64,000 nucleotides of DNA from Prosopocoilus inquinatus (Eukaryota > Arthropoda > Insecta > Coleoptera > Lucanidae). This document shows, in pieces, positions 19,865 through 31,390 of this stretch; positions within the stretch are counted from its first letter, which is position 1, and each line of letters opens with the position of its first letter. The translations under genes were made by a program, and so were the position numbers. The notes beneath the pieces are model-generated. The model was not told the origin of the DNA. It did no database searches and saw only the letters and a list, made by a program, of their open reading frames with translations. Location of the stretch: assembly GCA_036172665.1 (NCBI GenBank), contig CM069876.1:46841001-46905000 (forward strand), written 5' to 3'.

Positions 19865-21165
19865 ACACTTTTTAAAAGTTTTCAGGCATTGGTATTATTC
19901 AGAATATTTATTTTTATTTTTATTATTTTATTTTTTACAATTTTTTAAAAGTTTTCAGGCATTGGTATTATTCAGAATATTTATTTTTATTTTTATTATT
20001 TTATTTTTTACAATTTTTTAAAAGTTTTCAGGCATTGGTATTATTCAGAATATTTATTTTTATTTTTATTATTTTATTTTTTACAATTTTTTTAAAGTTT
20101 TCAGGCATTGGTATTATTCAGAATATTTATTTTTATTTTTATTATTTTATTTCTTACAATTTTTTAAAAGTTTTCAGGCATTGGTATTATTCAGAATATT
20201 TATTTTTATTTTTATTATTTTATTTTTTACAATTTTTTTAAAGTTTTCAGGCATTGGTATTATTCAGAATATTTATTTTTATTTTTATTATTTTATTTTT
20301 ACAATTTTTTAAAAGTTTTCAGGCATTGGTATTATTCAGAATATTTATTTTAATTTTTATTATTTTATTTTTTACAATTTTTTAAAAGTTTTCAGGCATT
20401 GGTATTATTCAGAATATTTATTTTTATTTTTATTATTTTATTTTTTACAATTTTTTAAAAGTTTTCAGGCATTGGTATTATTCAGAATATTTATTTTTAT
20501 TTTTATTATTTTATTTTTTACAATTTTTTAAAAGTTTTCAGGCATTGGTATTATTCAGAATATTTATTTTTATTTTTATTATTTTATTTTTTACAATTTT
20601 TTAAAAGTTTTCAGGCATTGGTATTATTCAGAATATTTATTTTTATTTTTATTATTTTATTTTTTACAATTTTTTTAAAGTTTTCAGGCATTGGTATTAT
20701 TCAGAATATTTATTTTTATTTTTATTATTTTATTTTTTACAATTTTTTAAAATTTTTCAGGCATTGGTATTATTCAGAATATTTATTTTTATTTTTATTA
20801 TTTTTTTTTTACAATTTTTTAAGTTTTCAGGCATTGGTATTATTCAGAATATTTATTTTTATTTTTATTATTTTATTTTTACAATTTTATTAAAGTTTTC
20901 AGCCATTGGTATTATTCAGAATATTTATTTTTATTTTTATTATTTTATTTTTATTTTTCACAGTTTTTTTAAAGTTTTTAGGCATTGGTACTATTCAGAA
21001 TATTTATTTTTATTTTTATTATTTTATTTTTATTTTTCACAGTTTTTTTTTTAAGTTTTTAGGCATTGGTATTATTCCGAATATTTATTTTTATTTTTAT
21101 TATTTTATTTTTATTTTTCACAATTTTTTAAAAGTTTTTAGGCATTGGTATTATTCAGAATTAAA
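19865..21165. repeat. 73-bp minisatellite, about 18 units
   Basis: Eighteen copies of GGCATTGGTATTATTC occur at steps of mostly 73 bases. Each unit continues with AATATTTATTTTTATTTT, a T-rich tail and TTTTAAAAGTTTTCA. The first 13 units are almost identical; the last five drift in length (about 70-80) and sequence. Because 73 is not a multiple of three, all frames are visited. There is no sign of coding. Confidence 0.95.
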
Positions 21166-21382
21166 CATCTTGTTTTGGTAAATATACTGGGTCTAAAAAA
21201 AAAATTCCGAAATTCTGAAATTTCTGCGGACAATATCTATCAAAAAAAAAAAGTTTAATTTTTACTGACACCAACGAACCAATGAAAATGATAAAAACTA
21301 TAAAAGAAAAAATCAAAAGTATCGGGAGTTCGAACATCTAGGGTTCCATCCTGATCAAAATTTGACCGATTGTGTGAACCAA

Positions 21383-21599
21383 TATTTTAGGAGAAGCAAC
21401 GTTCATGTCGTGTTTAGAATATGACATTTCGTATACGGGGGTTGTTCAATTAAAACCCATTTTTGCTGCGTAATAAATTTTATGTTGTTATTGATATTGT
21501 GTAAATGATTATTTATACTTTTTTATTAAGTTATACAATTTAAAAACATTTCTGTAATTTTTTTGTAATGTTAATAATGATTTCATTTCTTTGTTTCAG
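21383..21599 (+). other. Conserved intron end before ZF8
   Basis: It is the counterpart of 14,632-14,849 before ZF6 and ends in TTCTTTGTTTCAG. It also contains an ATG in frame with the exon (21,568), but that lies in the intron if the acceptor is used. Confidence 0.6.
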
Positions 21600-22557
21600 G
21601 TGTAAACGAATTTCCAAAGCTAACACTGTATATAACGAAAAATTCAAATGCCGCATTTGTGATTATCAACTTACACGTCGCGGAAACTTGCTCCGACATG
21701 TCCTAATACACACAGGCGAAAAGCCGTTCCGCTGTGATTTCTGCGATTATAAATGCCGAACGTTCGCCTATCTGCAACTTCACAAGTTAACGCACACCGA
21801 CGAGAAGCCGTTCACCTGCGATACTTGCGGTTTCAAATGCAGACTGCCCGGAAATTTGAAAAAACACAAGTTAACGCACACCGACGAGAAACCGCTCGGT
21901 TGTGACCTCTGCGATTATAAATGCCGACGGCCCGGTGATTTGAAACAGCACAAGCTAAGGCACACCGACGAGAAGCCGCTCAGTTGTGACGTTTGCGGTT
22001 ACAAGTGTCGCCAGCTGAAAGACCTGAAACGCCATAAATTAAAGCACACCGACGAGAAGCCGCTCGGTTGCGATATTTGCAATTACAGGTGCCGTCACCT
22101 CGAAAGTATGAAAAATCACAAGCTGAAACACGCCAACGAGATGCCGTTCAGGTGTGACGCTTGCGATTATAAATGCCGAGAGCTCGGCAATTTGAAACGG
22201 CATATGCTAACACACATCAACGAGAAGTCGCTCAGTTGTGATGTTTGCAGTTACAAATGCCGGCATCTCGTGAGTCTGAAGCTTCACAAGCTAAAACACA
22301 CCGACGAGAAGCCGCTCAGTTGCGATATTTGCGATTATAAGTGTCGACATCTCGTAAGTTTGAAGCTCCACAAGCTGAAACACTCCGACGAGAAGCCCTT
22401 CGGTTGTGATCTCTGCGATTATAAATGTCGGCAGCCCGGGGATTTGAAACGACACAAGTTAAGACACACCGACGAGAAGCCGATCAGTTGTGATCTTTGC
22501 GATTATAAATGCCGACGGCGTGATCAATTAAATAGTCACAAGTTAAAACATAAGTGA
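21600..22557 (+). CDS. ZF8: 11-finger C2H2 protein, terminal coding exon
   Basis: The acceptor is CTTTGTTTCAG, phase 2; 318 residues end at TGA 22,555-22,557. The leader is CKRISKANTVYNEKF. Finger 1 (CRICDYQL...LLRHVLIHTGEKPF) and ten more fingers are all intact, and the last is the terminal type (RRRDQLNSHKLKHK). Fingers 8 and 9 are near-copies of each other (HLVSLKLHKLKH), as in ZF6, which is its closest paralogue in exon and intron flank. ZF8 keeps extra middle fingers and the terminal finger that ZF6 lost. An in-frame ATG lies 33 bases upstream, inside the presumed intron. Confidence 0.94.
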
Positions 22558-22702
22558 AGCATGTCTGTTGGTATCACAACTTTTGTGTTTGTAGTTGTAA
22601 AAGCTATTGTAATTTGCTAGCTGTAATCTTAGTTGATAATTGTCCAGTGTGTGTCAGTCTTTTTAGGTCACCTAAATACCATAAGTAAAAATTTTTTTTT
22701 TT

Positions 22703-22975
22703 AATCTTAAACCGGACAGAATTATGAATGGATATACACTCAACGTTTCGCTTTGGATTTTAGCTTCGTCAGGAGTGAAGAAAATAGTAAATTAAGGAGT
22801 TGTCAAGCGACTTGTTTCTGAAAGAAGCAGTAAATAAACAAGTCGTCAAGACACTTGTTTCTCTTGACAACTTGTTTATTTACTATTTTTTTTTTCATTC
22901 CTGACGAAGCTATAAATCTATAGCGAGCGAAACGATGAGTGTATTTCCATTCATAATTCTGTCCGGTTTAAGATT
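22703..22975. mobile_element. Foldback element with hammerhead-like arms, 273 bp
   Basis: The terminal inverted repeat of about 70 bp begins AATCTTAAACCGGACAGAAT. Each arm, read inward to outward, contains CTGACGA, a short stem and GAAACG, followed by a GAGTG that can pair with CACTC or CATTC before CTGACGA, i.e. a hammerhead layout on both strands. A single diverged arm lies at 33,262-33,345. Confidence 0.6.
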
Positions 22976-23152
22976 TAAAAAACTTTTTATTTACATTTCT
23001 CATCGGACAAGAAACAACTTCATTTCATAAATACCACACTATAATATATTATACTACATGCCATATAATAATTAAAATTTACAAACATTTTTGAAACATT
23101 TTTTTTTTCGTGTTCTGTTTTGCAGCCTTAAAACGGAAATATTATTTATTTC

Positions 23153-23215
23153 AGGCTCGACTTCCTTTCACATCTAAAACTGTTACGGTTTCAATAACCG
23201 TCGTCAACCGGTAAG
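23153..23215 (+). pseudogene. Possible dead zinc-finger exon start
   Basis: TTATTTATTTCAG is followed by GCTCGACTTCC and TTTCACATCTAAAACTG, which resembles the family exon start (GTGTAAACGG, then ATTTCCAAATCTAACACTG). No finger follows, and stops occur soon. This may be the relic of a deleted exon, or chance. Confidence 0.25.
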
Positions 23216-23649
23216 TTGAAGTTTTCGTCGTAGAGCTGAACTTGATTTTATTGCGTTAATTACTTCCCACACGTCTCGGATCTATTTTGCTCGCAACTCG
23301 CAGACGTTTTATATTTTTTTTTTTAGGGGCGTAAATTCAGCGTTACGTCACGTTACTGTGCGTTGACTGGAAAGCCGACAGCGTGACGGAAAAGCGTGCG
23401 TTGCTCGTCACGAAATTATTTGTTTAAAAGAAAAATGAGGATTTGTATACGGCGCACAGTCTATATCGACAAAATTTCGACCAACACGAGCAAATTTGTG
23501 TCAAATCCAACACAAAACGACGTGAATCCGCCTTTACAAGTGTGACAGTGTAAACATGTCGTCGGCCTGAAAGTCAATCTCGCACTTGTATCTTATTATC
23601 GGGGTTTCCATCGCACAATATTTCGAGGGAATTAAATGGTTTGTTTATA

Positions 23650-24505
23650 AATGTAAAAATGTATGGGTTATAAAGGAATTGACATCGCGTCAGTTTCTAC
23701 CTCTCGCCTTTAACCTTTAACCTGTACAGAGATTGGCTACACTGTAAGCAGCGGTTGGGTACAGTTGATCTCAGCTAGTTTCTGATTCGTCCGAACTCCT
23801 TCCTTGTCAGTTCTGGAGCGAAGCCACTGGTGGCTTTATTAACTTGAATCGCGCTCTTGGTGTTCAGTATCGAAGACTTAATTTTAATTAGATACATTAT
23901 GTATGGGTTATAAAGAAATTGACGTCGCGTCAGTTTCTTTTTCTCGTTCCCAGCGGGTTGTTTCTTTTTTATCGGCCTTGTTGTGCAACGATGTTCCGAA
24001 ATACATTAACCTTTAACCTTTAACCTTTACGGGGATTGGCTACACTGTAAGCAGCGGTTGGGTACAGTTGATCTCAGCTAGTTTCTGATTCGTCCGAACT
24101 CCTTCCTTGTCAGTTCTGGAGCGAAGCCACTGGTGGCTTTATTAACTTGAATCGCGCTCTTGCTGTTCAGTATCGAAGACTTAATTTTAATTAGATACAT
24201 TATGTATGGGTTATAAAGAAATTGACGTCGCGTCAGTTTCTTTTTCTCGTTCCCAGCGGGTTGTTTCTTTTTTATCGGCCTTGTTGTGCAACGATGTTCC
24301 GAAATACATTCACTTTTAACCTTTAACCTTTACGGGGATTGGCTACACTGTAAGCAGCGATTGGGTACAGTTGATCTCAGCTAGTTTCTGATTCGTCCGA
24401 ACTCCTTCCTTGTCAGTTCTGGAGCGAAGCCACTGGTGGCTTTATTAACTTGAAACGCGCTCATGCTGTTCAGTATCGAAGACTTAATTTTAAGTAGGTA
24501 CACCC
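23650..24505. repeat. Tandem triplicate, unit about 305 bp
   Basis: Three head-to-tail copies (about 23,650-23,899, 23,900-24,202 and 24,203-24,505) contain ATGGGTTATAAAG, TTAACCTTTAACC, TTGGCTACACTGTAAGCAG and the perfect hairpin AAGCCACTGGTGGCTT. Copies 2 and 3 are almost identical; copy 1 lacks about 55 bases. The hairpin block is a diverged form of the repeat at 4140-4393. The array ends about 390 bases before ZF9. Confidence 0.85.
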
Positions 24506-24897
24506 GTAGTAACAAAGTTAAGCGCGTAAATAACTTCTGATGTTAGAGAGGGCGTTGAGATCATAGTTTAATTGATGAGGGCTCATAATGGAGTATGGTT
24601 TTAATGCCAAGAGGGATGTGTGTTTCCTTTTCCGCTTCGTATCATAGTTTAATTGTTAGACAAAAATGTTTATAACTTGTTAACCACCCAATATTGAATT
24701 TGAAACCTTATTTTTAGAAAGGGTACGAACAGGACGTTTCGAAAAAAATGTCAATCACAAACGGGGTGTTCGATTAAAAAAAAAAGTGCCGAACCCTGCG
24801 TTGCGTTAAGTGTTTACTTTTTTTTTAATTTATTTTTAACTCGTGCCGTTTAGAAACTTTCCGTTTTTTTATTTAAAGAAAGAACTCTTTGTTTCAG

Positions 24898-25693
24898 GTG
24901 GACTTTCGAGGGCGGCAAAATCGTAAATGCAGAAGAATTCAGATGCCGAATATGTGATTCCCAGCTCACGAATCGCAGAAATTTGCGCCAACATATTTTA
25001 ATACACACCGGCGAGAAGCCCTTAAGTTGTGATCTCTGCGATTATAAATGTCGAGTGCTCGGAAATTTGAAGGGGCATAAGTTGACGCACCACACCGACA
25101 AGAAGCCGTTCAGTTGTGACGTTTGCGATTATAAATGTCGACGGTTGAGAGATTTGAAACCGCATAAGTTGAAACATACCGACGAGAGGCCGTTCAGCTG
25201 TGACCTATGCGAATATAAAGGTCGAGCTCTCAGACGTTTGAAAGCGCATAAGCTAACGCACAGCAGTGAGAAACCGTTCGCTTGTGAGTTTTGCGATTAT
25301 AAATGTCGACAGTTCAGTGACTTGAAAATGCATAAGTTAAGACACACTAACGAGAAGCCGTTCAGCTGTGATCATTGCGATTATAAATGTCGACAGCACA
25401 AACAGTTGAAACTGCATAAGTTAAGACACACCGACGAGAAACCGCTCAGTTGTGATCTTTGCGATTATAAATGTCGATACCGTATAAATTTGAAAGATCA
25501 CAAGCTAAAGCACACCGGTGAGAAGCCGTTCAGTTGTGAACTTTGCGATTATAAATGTGGACAGATCACACATATGAAAAGGCATAAGTTGAAACACACC
25601 AAAGAGAAGCCGTTCAGTTGTGACTCTTGCGATTATAAATGCCGACGGCGTAATCTATTAACTAGTCACAGGTCAAAGCACTTACCCTTATAA
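24898..25693 (+). CDS. ZF9: 9-finger C2H2 protein, terminal coding exon
   Basis: The acceptor is CTTTGTTTCAG, phase 2; 264 residues end at TAA 25,691-25,693. The leader WTFEGGKIVNAEEF is the most diverged, having lost CKRISK. Finger 1 (CRICDSQL...LRQHILIHTGEKPL) and eight intact fingers follow. The linker after finger 2 has one extra residue (HHTDKKPF). Finger 4 has Gly in place of the third Cys (EYKGR), which is not a ligand. The last finger is terminal type (RRRNLLTSHRSKH) with tail LPL. No ATG lies near the start. The intron end is related to those of ZF3, ZF5 and ZF13. Confidence 0.93.
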
Positions 25694-26109
25694 GAGTTTA
25701 TTGCTTTTGTTTAAGAAAGCACAATTTTCTAAATAATTTAAAATTTTTGTTTAATTTACGTTCAGATACTTTTTCCTATTTTGTTCTCATTTTTTTTTTC
25801 AAAATTTTCGAAGAGGAGATTGTCTTCGATTTTTAATTTGATTGGTTTGAAATTTCTTCTCCTTAATTAAAACGATCGTCTTTTGTTTCTGAAATTTAGT
25901 TTATTGAGTTTTTTGTTTGTCGTTTGCGCGAACTGTTCGATTTTTTCATTTTCTTAGCAAGATCGTTCGATTGTCTTTTGTTTTTGCTATTTTATTTTGT
26001 TTATTTTATTTTATGTCGCGTTTCAAGGTTAGGTTTTTCCTTTGTTTTGACTGATCTCTTGTTGTTTAAGTTTAAACGGTGGCATTTGTTTCTGAAATTT
26101 GTTGTCGTC

Positions 26110-26480
26110 TAGGAAAATATGATTTCACATTTAATAAACCATTTTCGAAGACAGATATTCATAAATTTTCTTTTCGTCTCAGAACAATACAGTATAATAA
26201 TAATACATAAATAATATTATGATAAAAAGAATTTGATTAAATTATTTTAGAAAATTGTGCAAATAACGATTGGTTCCACTTTACGTCACTGTGAACAGCG
26301 GTTGGGTACAGTTTTTGATTCAGCTAGTTTTTGAAACGTTTGGAACTCCTTCCTTGTGAATTTTGGCGCGAAGCCAGCCGAGACTTTATTTTACGGTTCA
26401 ACAATTCAGGGTTGACCTTGGGATTCGTAGAGTTTTATTTTTCGCTTCTAATTTCTTTAATATTTCTTTTTCTTAATTCT
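26110..26480. repeat. Direct repeat, copy 1
   Basis: It is closely similar to 26,785-27,140. Shared blocks include CAGAACAATACAGTATAATA, GTGGTTCCACTTTACGTCAC-like sequence, AACTCCTTCCTTGTGAATTT and GGGTTGACCTTGGGATTCG. Confidence 0.7.
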
Positions 26481-26784
26481 TCCCTCGGGTTGAATGGAGT
26501 TAAGTCGCGTTCAGTTGAATCGAGTGGACGTTGCATATTTTGGAAAACAAAAAAAAACAAAGTTCCAGTTGTTGGATCGAGTTCGGTTGACCTTGAAATT
26601 GTTCGAGTTGCGCTTAAATCGTTCTTAATCGCCGTCCTCGTGCCTTGCTCCGGCCCTGTTAACTAACAAAATGGATATTATTTTGTCTTTCGTTCAATAA
26701 TCCGAACATTTCGCAACTCTGGATTAAACCAGTGCAATTACTAGTTCGGATTAAAGAGGTCCTACTGTACAATTTTCTAAATAA

Positions 26785-27140
26785 ATTAAAAAAAGACTAG
26801 AAAAACAGGATTTCGCATTTCATAAACCATTTTTGAAGACAAATATTCATAAATTTTGTTTTTGTCTCAGAACAATACAGTATAATAATAATACATAAAT
26901 AATATTATAACAAAAAATTTGATTAAATTATTTTAAAAAATTGTGTAAGTGGTTCCACTTTACGTCACTGTAAACAGCGCTTGGGTACAGTTTTTGATTC
27001 GTTTCTAACTCCTTCCTTGTGAATTTTGGAGCGAAGCCAGCCGTGGCTTTATTTGACGTTTCAACAATTCAGGGTTGACCTTGGGATTCGTAAAGCTTTA
27101 TTCTTCGCTTTTAATAACCTTTAATATTTCCTATAATTAA
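26785..27140. repeat. Direct repeat, copy 2
   Basis: This is the second copy of 26,110-26,480, separated from it by about 300 bases. It lies immediately upstream of the ZF10 intron end and includes the AAGCCAGCCGTGGCTTTATT hairpin. Confidence 0.7.
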
Positions 27141-27355
27141 AGAGGTCCTACTGTATTTTAGAAATTGAGAGGCCACCAAATATATTATACACTGTACGCC
27201 TCATTTCTAACATTAAATAAATAAATAAATAAAAATATCAGTGTTGCAAAAATTATTTTGTCCTCTTTCATTAATTTTATTATTCAGAAACTTGTACGCC
27301 GTAATTTTAATAAATAATGATGAATCATTTTTAAAGAACGAACACTTTGTTTCAG

Positions 27356-27986
27356 GTGTAAGCGGATCTCCAAGGTCAAAACCGAAGAGACAGAAAAATT
27401 CAAATGCCGAATATGTGACTATCGACTTACGAGTCGCAGGGATCTGCTTCGGCATGTTCTGACGCACACCGGCGAGAAGCCGTTCGGTTGTGACCTGTGC
27501 GATTACAAATGCCGACAGCGTGTCCACTTAAAATTCCACAAGCTGCAGCACACCGACGAGAAGCCGTTGAGTTGTGACCTTTGCGATTATAAATGCCGGC
27601 AGCTGGAGCACTTGAAACATCACAAGTTGAAACACACCGACGAGAGACCGTTCAGTTGTGAGCTTTGCGATTATAAATGCCGACAGTCGGGAAATATGAA
27701 ACGGCACCAGTTAACACATACCAATCAGAAGCCATTCGCTTGTGACCTTTGCGATTATAAGTGTCGGCGGCTCGGAGATTTGAGACAGCATAAATTAATA
27801 CACGTTCACGAGAAGCCGTTCAGTTGTGGTCTTTGCGATTATGTGTGCCCACGGCCCGGAGATTTGAAACGGCATAGGTTAACGCACACCGACGAGAAGC
27901 CGTTCCGCTGTGATCTTTGCGATTATACGTGCCGACGGCGTAATCAATTAAATCATCACAAGTTAAAACATAACACCATTTATTAA
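27356..27986 (+). CDS. ZF10: 7-finger C2H2 protein, terminal coding exon
   Basis: The acceptor is CTTTGTTTCAG, phase 2; 209 residues end at TAA 27,984-27,986. The leader is CKRISKVKTEETEKF, then finger 1 (CRICDYRL...LLRHVLTHTGEKPF) and six intact fingers. No ATG, GTG or TTG lies in frame in the first 70 codons, so the amino-terminal fingers can only be translated from an upstream exon. That makes this exon especially clear evidence for splicing. The last finger is terminal type (RRRNQLNHHKLKH) with tail NTIY. Finger 6 has Gly for Asp after the first Cys (CGLCDYVC), and its ligands are intact. Confidence 0.93.
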
Positions 27987-29179
27987 TTATAATTTACATT
28001 TCACATTTTCCACATGTTTTATTGGTAGTTTTGTTTTATTTTGTTAGTACATTTAATGAGATTATGAGATTTTTTTTTTTACCGAGCTTAATTAGCTTAT
28101 TCAATCGATTTTTTCTAATAATGGGTTTAAAAATAGGTAATTAGCAATGTTAGGACATTCGTATGGATGTTCGCGGTCACTAACTTGCCGCTTATGAGAA
28201 TGACATTGATTTCCATACTTTCATCCGATATTTGGTTATTATGTTTTCGCAGCATCGACAAGCACCAGAGGCTTCCGTTATTAGTGCAGCCCAAAAGAAT
28301 TCAAAGCTTATTATTATACATATTTACTAAAAAATTAAGAGTTCTTTTTTTTAAGAACAAAGATTTTTGTAATTTAATATAAAATGAAGATCTTCGATAG
28401 CCAAACGCAAACTCTACGAAATTATGTTTTAATAAAATAAATGCAGAGTGGAAATTAAAAATAATAACAAAATAAAATTTGTTATTAAATTCAAAATTCA
28501 TTAAAAAAAAAGAAAACTAAAGGGGGATGTGGGATTTAGGCGTATAACATTACCGAATTTCTATCTAACTTTTTAATACAAATAATGAAAACCCGGGTTT
28601 TTTTTTATGTTATTTGGGAATCGAAGAGAGCCGATGAAGGACGAAGGATAAATTCAGTATCGAACGAGTGGGAACGAGTTAGAACTCGGATGGGGTGTTG
28701 GTAACTTACTCATTACTTGATTAAATTCGGCAAACACTATTTTGAAATTTGCAGAATATAATAATTGAACCGATGAGTGCAAAATCGTGTTCAGTTCAAA
28801 TTTACTGTTTTGAGAAAACGACAAAAAACTTTCTACATTTTTATTTTAAGTGAATTTTTGACTTAAAATTCTTTCTTTCTTATCTGATAATTACTTAGAA
28901 TAAAAATCTAAAGAAAGTTTTTTTTGCTTCGTTTGTTTTTTTTTCTCCAAACAGTAAATTTGGACTGAACATGATTTTGCACTCGTCGATTCAATTGAAG
29001 TGTCGTTTCTTGAGCTTCCTCAAGAATTGCGGAAGGAATCAACCACTTTCTTGCGGTTTTCAATACTTTTCAATTTCTTCTTGTAAACAATAAACAACGT
29101 ACCATAGCAACCATGTAGGTATGATAAAGTCTGCCACGTTTCATTTTACAGCTATTAAAGCAAGAATTCTTTGTTTCAG
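27987..29179. other. Spacer ZF10-ZF11
   Basis: The spacer is AT-rich; the only structure seen is a foldback element at 28,764-28,996. No first exon or promoter could be recognised. Confidence 0.55.
28764..28996. mobile_element. Foldback MITE, 233 bp
   Basis: The arms are about 95 bp: AATTGAACCGATGAGTGCAA at the left mirrors TTGCACTCGTCGATTCAATT at the right, continuing through GTTCAGTTCAAATTTACTGT/ACAGTAAATTTGGACTGAAC. It is non-coding. Confidence 0.7.
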
Positions 29180-30221
29180 ATTTAAAGGAACTTTCAAAGC
29201 CAAAACTGCGAATAAAAAAAAATTCAAATGCCGAATATGTGATTACCAACTTACAAATCACGCGAGTTTGCGATGGCACATCTTAATACACACCGGCGAG
29301 AAACCATTCAGCTGCGACCTTTGCGATTATAAATGCCGAAGGCTCCATCACTTGAAACGTCACATGCTGAAACACACCGGTGAGAAACCGTTCAGTTGCG
29401 ACCTGTGCGATTACAAGAGCCGACAGCTCGATCACCTGAAACTCCACAAGTTAAAACACACCAACGAGACGCCGTTCGCTTGTGACGCGTGCGATTATAA
29501 GTGCCGGAAGTTCGACCATTTGAAAAATCACAAGCTAAAGCACAGCGACGAGAAACCGTTCGGTTGTGACGTGTGCGATTACAAATGCCGAACGGTGGAT
29601 CATTTGAAGCGTCACAGGTTAAAACACACCGACGAGAAGCCGTTCGGTTGTGACCTGTGCGATTATAAAAGCCGACAGCTCGGAAACTTGAAGCAACATA
29701 AGTTAAGGCACGTCGACGAGATGCCGTTCGCTTGCGATCTTTGCGATTATAAATGCCGTAAGTTCGAGTATCTGAAACATCACAGGTTAAAACACACCGA
29801 CGAGAAGCCGTTCGGTTGTGACTTGTGCGATTATAGATGCCAACGGCTCGGGAATTTAAAGCAACATAAGTTAAGGCACACCGACGAGCGACCGTTCGGT
29901 TGTGATCTTTGCGAATATAAAAGTCGAGAGTTCGGGGAATTGAAACGGCATAAGTTGACGCACACCAACGAGAAACCATTCGGCTGTGACCTGTGCGATT
30001 ATAAGTGTCGACGGCGCAGAGATTTGAAACAACATAAGTTAACACACTTTAACGAAAAGCCTTTCAATTGTGACCTTTGCGATTATAAGTGTCCACGGCC
30101 TGGAGATTTGAAACGGCATAAGTTAACACACACCAACGAGAAGCCGTTCCGCTGTGACCTGTGCGAATATAAATGTCGGCGGAGTGATCAATTAAACAGC
30201 CACAAGTCAAAGCATAAGTAA
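29180..30221 (+). CDS. ZF11: 12-finger C2H2 protein, terminal coding exon
   Basis: The acceptor is CTTTGTTTCAG, phase 2; 346 residues end at TAA 30,219-30,221. The leader FKGTFKAKTANKKKF is diverged. Finger 1 (CRICDYQL...LRWHILIHTGEKPF) and eleven intact fingers follow. The last is terminal type (RRSDQLNSHKSKHK). Several middle fingers share DHLK helices (fingers 3, 4 and 5), suggesting internal duplication. An ATG in frame lies 60 bases upstream within the presumed intron (29,121). AATAAA at 30,283-30,288 is the likely poly(A) signal. Codons are somewhat GC-rich; a 217-codon antisense frame here is a shadow. Confidence 0.94.
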
Positions 30222-30282
30222 AGCATGGCTATTGAAAAGTATGGTGTCATACCTTTTTTTTTGACATTTCATTGAAATATTA

Positions 30283-30288
30283 AATAAA
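30283..30288 (+). other. AATAAA poly(A) signal, ZF11
   Basis: A canonical signal lies 62 bases after the ZF11 stop, a usual distance for a compact insect 3' UTR. Confidence 0.5.
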
Positions 30289-31390
30289 CGTCATGTTCTT
30301 GAGTCAATGTGAACTTTCTTGGAAATTTGATTGCATTTTCCGCTGAAACGTTGCACTTGCAACTTGCAAAAATAATGAATCTTCCACGTTTCTTAAAAAA
30401 AAAAATATTTTTTGAAATTCCCGCATCCCTAGCTTTGTGAGTTTTAGAAAAAGTGAACGTGCGCGTTAGATTTAAAAGCAAGGGAGAAAGTTAATTAAGA
30501 CCGAATGGTTGAAAAGAGATAGAAATTGAAGTCATATGAGTACGTGATTGAAAAACTGTGAATGGATCTTTATTATTCCGTTATTGTTACCCGTCGAGGT
30601 GCGCATGCGCGTACATTTTATGATGTGGTTGTTTTAATGACGTATGGTTGGCTACAATGCGATCCTTTTTGTGTTAGTTTGGTAGTAGTTTAATTAGGTA
30701 ATAAGTATCAGAATGAAATTATATTTATTCCGTTGATCTGATTTAAGTAAGCGACCAGAACGCGCAGTCAACATAATTTATATTGCCTTGTCCGAGTAAC
30801 AAAATAAAATCTGACATTAATTTTAGGTTATGTTAAACTCCAATGTCATTATTCGTAACCTTTGACGCTTGCGTCAAATAAGTCACTAGATTTGAACAAT
30901 TATGGGCGTGATTTAATTCGCCACGCGCATGTCGTTCCATGATTTTTTGAATAAAAAAAGGTGGTCCATGAGTGAAGCTATTGTAACTTCTGTTACGTGT
31001 TTTATTCACCTTGCATTCTAATAAATTGAATGAGTAACAATATTGATAGTTTCCAGACGTACTTAACATACGGAAGATATTTTTGCTTTTCGGTTTTTGA
31101 GGTGGGTTTTCATAGAAACAGTTGAAATTTAAAGTTTAAATTTCTCTAAAAATTTAAATAGAACGCTCTGTATATTTTACACATCTGAATAGCCCGCTAA
31201 ATTTTATAACTGTTAGGGCCGGTCTTTTCATCTGTCATTAACTATAATCGTTGTTTTATTCCCATAATTATATATATATATATATATATAACAATTACAG
31301 AGACAATAAATCAATAGAAATTGTTCTAGACAATATTTATAATCATAAAATAATCAAAAAAAAATTTTTTAGTTAACTAAAAATATATAT

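Larger units (their letters stand above)
19145..21599. other. Spacer ZF7-ZF8
   Basis: It contains a small TIR element (19,661-19,802) and a large 73-bp minisatellite (19,865-21,165). 21,383-21,599 is the conserved intron end shared with ZF6. The long Phe/Ile/Tyr-rich open frames across the minisatellite are a consequence of the repeat, not genes. Confidence 0.6.
22558..24897. other. Spacer ZF8-ZF9
   Basis: It holds a foldback element with hammerhead-like arms (22,703-22,975), a possible dead exon start (about 23,153), GC-richer unassigned DNA (23.2-23.6 kb), the 305-bp triplicate (23,650-24,505) and the ZF9 intron end. No first exon was recognised. Confidence 0.55.
25694..27355. other. Spacer ZF9-ZF10
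   Basis: Two copies of one segment occupy it: about 26,110-26,480 and 26,785-27,140, each with ATTCATAAATTTT, CAGAACAATACAGTATAATA and a diverged AAGCCA repeat block. The remainder is AT-rich. About 27,280-27,355 is the ZF10 intron end. No exon was recognised. Confidence 0.6.

Noticed and set aside
19865..21181. Long Phe/Ile/Tyr-rich frames that look like membrane proteins
   Set aside because: They arise from the 73-bp T-rich minisatellite, which cycles through all frames; no start context or conserved domain is present.
23705..24330. CCTTTAA repeats as telomere-like sequence
   Set aside because: Only two or three units per copy and not the insect TTAGG type.
29392..30045. 217-codon antisense frame over ZF11, and similar antisense frames over other exons
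   Set aside because: They mirror the 84-base finger repeat on the opposite strand (repeating NRTxRxRxALTY-like units) and appear wherever the sense frame has this codon use; no independent evidence.
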